Source: Balanoglossus misakiensis
Taxonomy: Eukaryota; Hemichordata
DNA: 64,000 nucleotides
Reading direction: 5' to 3'
Assembly (NCBI GenBank): GCA_040954595.2
Contig: CM082595.2
Coordinates: 3,968,001-4,032,000 of the forward strand
A program made the translations under genes and the position numbers. This document shows positions 49,701 to 61,700 of the stretch, one piece after another. Under the pieces are notes generated by a model. That model saw only the letters and a list, made by a program, of their open reading frames with translations, made no database searches and was not told where the DNA came from. Within the stretch, counting starts at the first letter, position 1. Every line of letters begins with the position of its first letter.

Positions 49701-52700
49701 CCGTGAACAATGGACAATAGAAAAAAAGACAAGGCAGCGAGGGTGACCAAAATACATGATGGGACACTTTCGTTGCTCAAAACAAAAAGCAAGCGTGTTA
49801 GTTCCTCTTTGTATGTCAATATGCCATACATGTCTGTAAAAAAAACGTCAAATTTTTACTCATTTTTCACTACATGTATGCTGATGCATATTATCTTTTT
49901 ATTTATGGAAAATATACACGATAATGTCAGGAAATTTCATTTATGTTTCTCTAATGTATATATCATTATACATTACCTCTGTATTGTGACATTACTGGTG
50001 AAGTAAACCTTATACGACAATGCAATTATATTTGATAAGGGAGGGGTGTGTAACATTCAAGTATGTGCCAGGTAAATGTTTACTTGCCATGGATACTTGA
50101 TAAACCTGTCCTGATAATTCTGCAGAAGAGTAATGTTTTTCCATGAACTGTATCCTTTAGGGTCATTCAGAACCAGTCAATAAAAAAGACAATCGAAAGG
50201 GGGATTTGACAGGGGCCTCCCCCCGGTAGAAATCTCTGGACCGTGACCATGAAACGAATTCTGATTGTTTGGCTACCAAAGTTTTTTTTCAACAAAGGCT
50301 GGAGATTGGGATGGTGGTATGATACAAATTTTTGTGTGTTTGTGTGTGTGTGTGATTGGATCTCTTCACATAATTGGAAACTGACAAAATGGCCAGTTTT
50401 CCATAATGTATACGCAACTCTGGGTCATTTTCGTCAAAGGTTATTTTCATTTGACTAAGGAGCAATTTTCAACCACCGGCTTTTGCATGAGTTCTTGGTG
50501 AAACCAAAATAACATTTTATTCTCTGGATATAAAACTTCAAACAGCTTAAGAGGAGACTTAACAGGTGAGAATTCGGACTTCGGTCGCTATATCACTGAA
50601 CAGAAAGACTTTGAGTAACGTTATCCAAACAATACACTTGTATAATGTCATAATTCTGCACAGGGTATTGGGACCAGTGCCAAAAAAATCACATAATATC
50701 CTTCAGTATTACGTCGTTTAATGCATTTTCGTTATTGTTGTTATTTACATATTTTTTATAAATACTGTACATTTTGTTCACAGAAAAGTTAAATCGATAA
50801 TAAAACTCTGGGGATGTGATTTATGAAACTGATTTAAAATTCACTTTTAAATCTACGAACAGATATTTTCCTGAAGTATGTAGTCACACAGTATATTGTT
50901 TCAAGACGAAAGTCACTGTTTGATTAGGATGACACCTCTCTATTAAGGACAAATTTTCTGGTCACTGTATACAGATTAAAATTTCACACTCTTCAAGTAC
51001 CCTTCCTTTCATTCAATGTTATTTTATTGTGGATGTGGGGCCAAAGTAGCCCAGGGACATTTACACAAAGAGATTTAGAAATGATCATGATCATCATTTG
51101 TCTTATAATCTTCAACTGGCCTAAAATGACATTACAGGGTTTAGTGTCTAGACCCTGATGTGGAGCCAGTGCCTGTATAGTAGCCTTTGTCACTACTGCC
51201 AGATTTGTAATTTGCCGACTTTGGGCGCCCAGTCATGACTGTCGTAACTTCCTCGTCAGACTCGAAAGTATCGCCATCGTATTCAGTGCACTCCACCTGT
51301 GTCCACGGCGGTATGGCTGATGCAGTGATGAACACGTCATCCACACTTGCAAGTGCAGAGGAGATGAACTGCGCATCAGGTCGATCTTCGGGATCAAAAG
51401 ACAACATTGATTTCACCAGATCTTTCACTTCAGGACACTGCTCTAAGTCATCTAAAACACTTTGTGGTACTGCGCGGTTGGCATTCATCGCATGACTGAG
51501 TGGTTTCTCATCCAATAAATACACAATGTGTCCTCCGGACACTGAACACACCATCAAAGCCAACAGAGTGACACCCATAGAAAAGATGTCACAATTTTCC
51601 GTGTAGGGCTTATAATCAGCAACTTCGGGGGCCATGAATGGTATGGTGCCAATCACTGTGTGCATGCTTGTGGTTTTACCCATCATGTCATACATGGTGG
51701 AGATGCCAAAGTCGCAGAGTTTCACGGTGATGCTGCCGTCATCTTTCCTCTTCAGCAGGATGTTGGCTGGCTTCAGGTCTCGGTGCGCCACCTTCTTGGA
51801 GTGGAGATAACCCAGCGCATCGGCAACTTCGCCCATTAGTCGGATCTTCAATCGGGTGTCTTTCATTCTTCCTTCCTGCTGGAAATACGTGTCAAGGGTG
51901 CCCATCTCGCAGAACTCCATACAAATCCAAACCATCATGGTACCATCTTCTTTATCAGCGAAATGCTCACGTATTTTCACAATGTTCTTGTGCTCAAGCC
52001 TGGCCAAGAGGACCAACTCCTGCATCACACTGGTCAGCTTTTGGGGCGAATCACACTCTAATCGTTTCCCCGCGCACTCAACTTTCGTTTCCTTGTTTCT
52101 CAGACGGAACACACTGGCAAAGCCACCTGAACCCAATTTCTCACGCTTAGTGTATTTTTCCATAATCTCAAATTACACAGAATTTGTTTTCACGTAGCGC
52201 TGAAAGTTAAAATTAAACTGGCATTAATGTGATGAAACATCAAAACCTGTTTAACAACTTTTCCCCCACATGGAACAACAGGTGTTATTAGTAACATTTA
52301 CCAGTCAATTCACCAGTGTTCCTTCAGCAGGACTTAAACCTACCCCTTCAACATTTTTTTCAATAAAATGATGTATTTTTAAAACACTCATGTCCTGCAA
52401 GTATCAAGGTTTTGTCACAATAGAACTTGATAATTATTTGGAGACAAAATTTCCTCTTCATCTGAATTAAAATAAGCAAAGTTCTAGTCACAAACGACCG
52501 TTACATTGTAGTTGGTGATTAGCTGGACTAATGTCAAGGCAAGCACACTTAGACCAGAGTGTGGTTGTCAGAAGTCAATAGACACCATCATTTTCCTCTG
52601 CAACTCTCCACAAAAAGTACATTGATCAAAATATCGTGCATAAACTGAATATAATCACAAACTTTTTCGAAAGTGGGCATAGCAGTTTGACATACTACCA

Positions 52701-55700
52701 ATACACTTACTTGTCAGTTTGGTTAAAGTCTTTCTCGCTCAGCAGCTGACAACACTGATATGAGACCAAGTTGTGTGTACTGAGTGCTGTTACTCAGTGG
52801 TATGGGCCCAACCACTGTCAGTATGGGTATTAATTTCTATTGCCCCATCCAAGAAAAAATGAGGCCAAAGTTCAGCCCGTCAAAGGTTCATTTTGGGTAA
52901 ACCCCTTTGCAATGTATCAGTGTTTAATGGGGTGTGATCACATGAGTTGCTTCTATCAGCCAAAAATAGTGACAGATAAACTGTGGTGTGTATACTATAC
53001 ACGTCTATGTTCATTGTATTGGCTAAAGTTACAACTGTTTTTTCTCTCTCCACTATTTCTACTCCACGTATCGACTACATTTGATTCCCTAAAAACATGA
53101 TCAAATGCACAGCATTAGGCTTCTTATCCACAGCCCTCACATGTACACTCCGCATTAATACTGTAAAACTTAGATTCAGACTTGTGTACTGGTTGCTATG
53201 CATACACACGTCACTCCAGCTTCCAAGGCTGACGGGGCGTTTTCTGATGCAAGACCTTTACCAGTGAAACACTGACAAAACTTACAAACATTGGCACACT
53301 GCAGCTGCCAGACTAAAATAAACTGTTTGCTGATACATTTGTATGCAAGACAGATATTGTGAAATATGTCATTACTGACACTTTATTTGGCTGATTGGGT
53401 CATACATATAGATGAGGCAGCTCAGTCATGTGATCACACCCCATTATACACTGCAAGGGGCGTTACCCAAAATAACCATATGACAGGCGGAACTGTGGCC
53501 ATATTTTCCCTTCTCATGGGGCAATATAAACAATCTCAATATTGACACTTTGATAGTGGAAGGTGCCATACCACTGAGTAGGAGTTAGGCATAAGCTTTG
53601 GTTGGGCTCAGATCGGTGTTACCAGTTGCTAAGCGATCTAGACTGAAAACCACACTGAAAAGTAAGTTTATTGCTTTGCGCCCTTTTGAAAAAGTTTTTG
53701 TTTTATTTTCAGTTTCTCCATAGTGTGCTTTTGTGGACAATTGCAGAAAATGAGGGTGATGTCAAGTACAGATGTATGTTGTTTTTCATAGTGCTGCATT
53801 TCTTGTTGACAATCACGCACTGTTGAACAGTTAAACAAGCCTTACACGTCATTAAGTCCAGCCAACATTGTTTTGAAGAATTCCATTTGACAAAATCCTG
53901 GAACTTGACAATGCTCTAAAAATACAGCATTTCATTGAATGTCCTGTTAAAAGAAAATTGACTACTTGTTCGGTAAATGTCATGAACAACATCTTGTGTT
54001 CCATGTTAATGTACGTAAAAAGTCTTTGAACAGGTTTTGATGTCAGTTTAATTTTAACTTTCAGCTCTAAATGAAAACGAATTCTGTGTAATTTGAGATT
54101 ATGGTAGAATACACTCTGCATGAGAAACTGGGTGAAGGTGGCTTCGCCGAAGTATTTCGTCTGAGAAACAAGGAAACAAAAGTTGATTGCGCGGGGAAAC
54201 GAATAAAGTGTGATTCACCCCAAAAGCTGACCAAGGCGATCAATGAGTTGGTCCTCATGACCGGGCTTGAGCACAAGAACATTGTGAAAATACTTGAGCA
54301 TTTCGCTGATAAAGAAGGCGATACCATGACCGTTTGGATCTGTATGGAGTACTGTGACATGGGCACCCTCGACTCATATTTCCAGCTGAAAGGGACAATG
54401 AAGGAGTACAGATTGAAGGTTCGACTCATGGGCGAAGTTGCCGATGCGCTGGGTTATCTCCACTCCAAGAAGGTGGCACACCGAGACCTGAAACCGGCCA
54501 ACATCCTGCTGATGAGGAGAGATGACGGCAGCATCACTGTGAAACTCTGCGACTTTGGCATCGCCACGTACGACATGATGGGTAAAACCGCCAGCATGCA
54601 CACAGCAATTGGCACCATAGAGTTCCTGGCCCCAGAAGTTGCTGATTTTAAGTCCTACACGAAGAAATGCGACATCTTCTCCATGGGGGCAAGTCTGTTG
54701 GCTTTGCTGATGTGTTCGGTGCACAGAGGGCACGTTGTGTACTTGGTGGGCAAGAAGCCCCTCGGTCACGCTGTGAATTCCAGCCGTGCAGTACCACGCG
54801 TTGTTCTGAACGACTTAAAGCGGTTCCCTCAACTGAAAGATCTGGTGACATCAATGTTGGCTTTTGATCCCGAAGATCGACCTGATGCGCCGTCCATCGC
54901 CTCTGCACTGGCGAACGTCTGCGCGAGTTATCGTCCTATCATCAGCACAGATGTAGATGATTCAGAGGAGGACGAAGAGTGCCATGATTACGACGATGCA
55001 CTTGCAAGTGTGGATGATGAGTTAATCACTGCATCAGCCATACCGCCTTGGACACAGGAGGAGTGCACTGAATACGATGGCGATACTTTCGAACCATCTG
55101 ATAGATCCGACGAGGAAGTTGCCACAGTCAAGACTGAACACCCAAATTTGCAAACGAATGAATCTGGCAGCAGTGACAAAGGCTATGACACAGGCAGTGC
55201 AGCATGTTCGCTAAAAGCTGACACCCAGCAAAAACAACCACCAGGTGTCAAGAAATCAAAGGTCTGCCAGATACTTTAACCGAAGAAACACATACATTTA
55301 CTGTGGCCGATGAACTGAATTTGATAATATTTTTAAATAACATTAGATCATCAAGATATCGAGATAGTAGTTGTATAACCACGACCATTGCACAACGTAC
55401 ATATACTTCTGCATATACATGTAACCTTCTCCTCGTACAATCTAATCTACAATCCAGACACGATATGCATGGGTTGCACTTACTACTATAATGTAGAGAC
55501 ATTAAATCCTGTATCCAATTGTTTGGTGAAATTTACAGGCCAAGATAATCCACAGATATCAATACCCCACTTGGTGAGAGGCTCTATGTTTAGAATTGAT
55601 TTTTAACTTGCCAGATGGTGCTTCTGTATTACCCCTTCTGTATATAACCCATGCATGTTTTCAACATTACCCAAAATCAGAAGAGTGTTTCATACTTGTG

Positions 55701-58700
55701 AGAAAATTATCACTTAGTGTAATTCAACATGAAATTTAAAAAGTTGTTTATGCTTCTTTGTAAAGTGTATAAAATACAGTATAAGAGATATTAAATCACC
55801 ACTGAACAGTCATTTCTTGTGACACAATTACTCTGCTGTCTTGGACTACTATTGACCCTCTTACCTAGAGTCTTCATCATCTTCATCTTCGCTCATGGCA
55901 TCTTCAGAAGATTCACCTACCTTGAAGGCTCACTTTTTCCTCCGAGTACGCACAGGTTTTCAATAGTGGTTGGTACATGCCACTCTCCCGGAATTTCATC
56001 CCAGTATCCGGGTGATTCCCAGCTTTCTACATGAATGCTGTAACTTCCTTCTCTACAACCGGTGCCCACAGTCAAATGGTGCTTGTACCCTCAATACCAC
56101 TTGTACATTGATGCACAATAAGACATTCTTTCCACACACACACACTCACATACACTGGACACTCATGATACTGTAAGAGCTTTGAAAGAATGTGTTAATG
56201 TGTGCAGATGTCAATGTGTGTGTGTATTCACTCTTGAACCACAAATCTGATGCATAATACAATGAGTGACCATCCAGCTACACATCTGCCAACCATGCCC
56301 AAAACCCCACAAAGCATGCATAGTCATTCAGATTCCATTCAAACAGTCGCCACAAGGTCATTATCAAGGCCAACTTCACCCGAGCACATTTTCAAGGTCA
56401 GGTCAAGGTCAAGCACACCCATTCTTTTCCTAAACTGAAGTAACTATGTTCTCTTTCTCTTTCTCTCTCTCTTTCCTGTCTATTTCAGATGACTATCAAT
56501 CATCAACCCATCCATTTCTCTTTCACTTGAAATGACAGATTTTTGTTGTTCCTACCGTGCCATCAGCTTGTGCAGTTCCTTCCTCTCTGCCGAGTCCCCA
56601 TTGGCCGACGGTGCCTGCATGACTTGCTGGGGTAGTGAGTTCTCCACAAACAGTTGCAGGTGCTGGAAAGCTTCTGTCTGCAAAATACATTATACATCAT
56701 TACTGAGAGGACTGTGTTAATTCTCATCATCACTGCATTTGTGAACACAATAAACAAAACCTCTATCCGTGCATTCACTCTTAGAGAAAAATCTAATCCA
56801 TAGATGGACCAATTTAAGTTAGAAAATAAAATCATGAAAATAATGCAAAAAGTGGCAGCTCTAAAGGCTTTAACATAAAAGTGTTCTTGCTTACTTCTGC
56901 TGACTGACATCTTATCTTATCCTGTCCAAATGGTATCTACCAACTGGTATAACGTCTTTCTTGTGTGTTTAAATGGTCTAACACATTGCTTAGCCCACTT
57001 TTACCACCATTGCATGATCTCACAGCCTTTTATTATTTATGATTCATTCAACATCTGTTTTCAGAACATATTCCTTGAGCCTTTTATTATTTATGATTCA
57101 TTCAACATCTGTTTTCAGAACATATTCCTTGCAAAACCATTTCACCGATATCAATCCAGCTATTCCCCAGAAAAGTGTCTTAGTCCAACATCCAACCCAC
57201 AATGGTTAATAGGTAAGACCACGCCATCCAACTCAGACAAAAAGAACAAGATCAAACTCACCTTCTCTGAGTTCTTCCACATGTGTTTCATGTAGGCAAA
57301 TGTGACGTGTGGGTGTGTGGTAGGCAGTGGCTGGTCTGGGTGTTTCGATGGGTCAACACTTAACAACATCACCAGCGTCTTGTGAGAAAGTTTCTGCAAG
57401 TGGAGGAAAAAGTTTGAGAGGTAAAATTAAAATAATTAGCAGATTTATCCAAAAACTGGGAATGTGTATTCAGCAGGTCTATATGTAATAAGGAATGAAA
57501 TGATCTGTACTGATTATTGCAAGATTTTCATTGACACAATCATATGATATTGTGTGATGCTGATTTGTGAAAAAAATGCGTACATATATTATATCTGAGG
57601 CTCCAATAACTCAAAATATTTTCTCAGTACTTTTGGTTTTTGTATCAACTGTTGTTTCTTGTTCTACTCTGTGAAACATAAAACAATGTTCAGTATTTGG
57701 TCTTCTTCAACAAATCCTTCAAGGCACTACCAAGCCCTCTTTCCACTGAAGACTGAATTAAGCATAAGCTTACCAGCCTGCCACCTTTCCTACACAGACT
57801 GGCATACTTCAACCAGGTCCTCATGTCTTCCTGTGGAGTCAGAACTAACGATCGCACTTGGATAATCTTCTGCCAGTCTTCCACATTCTGTTGACATCCC
57901 TGAAATTGGACGAATATCAAATGGTAAGTATTACGTACTATCATCACATTTGGTAAAACTTGTCCATTAGATTATACAATTCATGTAATTCTTGATTTTA
58001 GTGCTATCATACCCATTTCCTTGTCCGTGGACCCAACTCCACAATTGAAAGCAACAGGACCGTACCAAATCACAGGGGGGGAGATTAAAGTACCATCTTT
58101 TTAAAGACCTTTACTTTCCAAAGGCTCCTCGAGCCAAAACACAAACCCTACCTGCAATCTGTCCCACCATGTTTGTTTGATGGCATCCCTTCTCTCGGGA
58201 ACCAGCTTGTACTGGATGATTTCTTCCAATTCGGACAACATCTGGACTTGCACCATCGCACCGTAGGCTCTGTTGTAACTCTCCCCGGCCATGGCTGTCA
58301 ACTCATTATCCAAAATGTCCCTGGCTTTGTCGATACACTGGAAATACCAACAGTGGGTGCATGGGTTAGAATTCATGAAGGGAAACACCAAAGGCACATG
58401 TATATAAACATCTATAATTTACATGTGTTTATATAAGGTCAAATGTTCTAAATATCTGCGACCAAGTTCTGTATATTTTTCAATAACTGAATTTTAATTA
58501 CAGCTACACTGTGTCTTTGCTTCTTTCACAATATTTCACCAGATATTTGCATGCAACAATTTTGTTCCGCTTTTACATTCAGTCTAACCCTCAATAACTG
58601 AAGGATGACGGACAAGATAGTGGGATAAGGGAGAAAATGATTGTGTATGTTTACTGACAGATTCAACAGTTACTTCCATAAACTTTCCAAAGAAAAAGTG

Positions 58701-61700
58701 GCAAGTCTCGTTTCTGACAATACACTATCTAACATAATTTCTATAAACTCAGAACTTCCTACTAGTAATACAATTTCTTTAAACTTGGGTAAGCCTATTT
58801 ACCTGTTGTGCCAGAGAGAAATGATCTTCATGTACTTCCAACACAGCCCTGTAGAAAGCGCCATCATGGGTGTCTCTCGGTATCATGCATGTGTACTCTT
58901 CCATGCTCTCCCAGTGACCCAGACCCCAGGCAGCTGCGGCCGCCATTCTGGCCATCCTCTGACGGGTATCGTCTCCAACCATCTGCCATTTCTCTGTGGA
59001 GACGTCATGCAGAGCTCCCCTGGAATAATACGAAATTGGATGTGTATACCATTTTGGACTACAAGAATTTTCACATTATGTTAAGATTTAAAGTACTACT
59101 GACCTGTTTAATAGAAAAACAATTATACATTTCTTTAAAATGAACAGAACAGCAGTCTTTAAACAACATTTTCTGAATATGCAAGTGGCCCTACAGACAA
59201 ATCTACATACCATTCTCCCAAAGCATCTAGACATCTCATTGTTCCAAGGGTCAGTTCAATGTTTTCTGGATTTTGCTCTTGTTTTCTCTTGTAAGCAGAC
59301 AGTGCATTCTCCCAGTCGTGTAATTTCTCATACCAAGTCTCTTGAATTTGCTAAATAGGATCAAAATATGAAATTATCAAAGAAGAAAATCAAATGAAAC
59401 AATGATCAACTACCAAATGGATGCATGTTGAACTCATAAAATCCACAAATCTTCACTTGATTAACCTTGCATTACAAACTCACCAGCTCAGCTCTGTAAT
59501 TCTTCATAGCATACTGTAACACACCAGTCGCAGCTTCGGGCTGCTGTAGCTTATTGTTGATACTGTGAAAGGAAGAAAAATCAAGGCACTGTATATCATG
59601 TACATGTATATAAAACAGAGAAAGCTTTCTTTGTTGTGTTTTCTTGGAAACTGAACTCTTTCTTTACCACAGCACAATGTACAGGTAAGTACAAAATTCA
59701 CTGCAGAGCTGGTATTTCTAGTAATATTATACCTTCAATCAGTTAACAGACAGTAAGCTGTTTACCTGATTAAAGCTCCAAGTATGAATGTACTGGGTCC
59801 TCTGTGAAACTCTTCTTCTTTGTAATGCAATGCTTTGGCATAGGCGCGACATTTGGTTGCACGCTCTCCAAGTAACACATTGTCCAGTGGCAAAGGACCC
59901 TGAGAAAGTAAAATGATTATCGTACTTTTTACAGCTAACTTGTATTCAGAAAGAAATTACGATCGTGTTTTCCCAGTTTCCATTAAAAAGAGCAAGTACA
60001 TGTATGGTGCCAAAACAATTCTGCATCGTCGGGAAAAATTCCGGTGAACAATACAACTTTTAGTATACAGTGCAAGTACCTTATCGCAGTGTTCCATGAA
60101 TTCCGCCAGGTTGAGAAGAGTCTGGGTGATTTCCGGGATATCCTGGGCTGTCAACGCTTGCTCTAAACTCTGGATTAATTCATCCTGTTGCTGCTCATGT
60201 AGCTCCGACCAACACGACACAAATGCTGCATTGAATAAATCCCTGAAATCAAAATTTGTCATAGAAACTTTAATGTCGAACACACAACTTTTTTGTAATG
60301 TAAATCACAGTGTATCCTTATTGCCACCATCATTTAATATCTTACTCTGGTTCCATCTAGAAATCCCAATGTTCCTGATTAATGGTTCCAAAAAGTTTGA
60401 ATTTCTTTTTTATAAATCTTTTTGCAATGCACATACTGGAGTAGTGCAATCAACATCTCTGGAATGCTTAGCAGGGAAGGCAAATTGAAAATTAATCTAA
60501 TCAAACTCAAACTTCATGTGTACATTCATTTCATTTTTTGTCTTTATCATATTGGCTTTGACCACACATAATTGAATCTGGTTTCATATCAAAGCAATAT
60601 AATCAAACCATTCCCCCTGCCACTTACAACTATCTCACAACCGGTTTATACCAGATCAACATGGTTCTGACTCGCTTTCAAACTTACCTTGCCAGTGGAT
60701 TATAAGCCTGTGCTAGAGCCCAGCAAGATCTCAACGCTGGCGAAGGAGACTCCTTCAACAATTCCACACTGAGTCTTCTCAACCACTCCATCCAATCGTC
60801 TTTGGAGACACGTCTTGCGGCACCCCAAGCCTGACAATACGATACAATCATTAGTCTCGTTACTGCAAGAACTATCACTTGGTTTTGACATGTACAATAC
60901 CTTGTTTATTGGTATTCATTTATTTTTATGTAAATCAAATCACATATCTTACTAAACAGTAGCTGCCTCTTACACTCAAAACTTTGTCTCTGTATGAAAT
61001 GAATGTACAATAAATATTTCGTTTCAACATTCTGTAGGACAATATACCTAGTTGCTAATTCCAGTAAAGTTTAACAATGAAAGTGGAAAAAGCAAACGTG
61101 TGTACCATTGCAAATACATGTACACAGAATGTGATGACAAGACCAATATTGTGATGGGTTGGATTGCTTACCCTTTGAAGATTGGTGGCACTGACGTGGA
61201 GTTTCTTGACAGTACCAGTGTCCGATGAAGCAGCTGTGTCATCGCCAAGGTTACCGCCTCTACTGAGGCGTGTTTTCCATAGCAACGGATCATCCTCTTC
61301 TTCTGCAATAGTTGTGCCCTTAAAAAATGAACAAATCAAATTTAATGAGAAAATTCACCTATTTTAACCCTTCGACCCCCAGTTCTCTCTACAGTGGTAC
61401 AACTATGCCATAGAAAACAATGGATTTGGACTGAACCATGGTGGTGAAAGGGTTAATATGATACAACTTACCTGTACAATCCTGCACAGTAGCATATCAT
61501 ATCTCTGGTGCATGATTCTGTGTTTGGTCAACATCATCTTCACCATTGGGATGAAAATCTGGTACTTCTTGCCCAGCTGCATCGCTAGGGATGACAGTGT
61601 ATCCATGGCAATGGTGCGCAATTCGGGAGAGGTGTCCAGGGTCCTCACCAGTGGATGGATGATCCTGGAGGCAAAGTCTGTGAAGTCTAAAGTGTCGCTC

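Larger units (their letters stand above)
19787..56555 (-). other. MTOR: Giant MTOR intron hosting nested genes
   Basis: The donor is GCACG|GTAGGAAC at 56555 and the acceptor is TCTGTAG|CTGTTAC at 19787, both on the minus strand. The flanking codons join as ..[13 protein letters not shown].., matching the vertebrate protein without a gap. Within it lie a TLR gene (plus strand), five minus-strand kinase genes including one broken copy, and one plus-strand kinase gene. Other MTOR introns in the window are nearly all below 1 kb. Confidence 0.95.
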
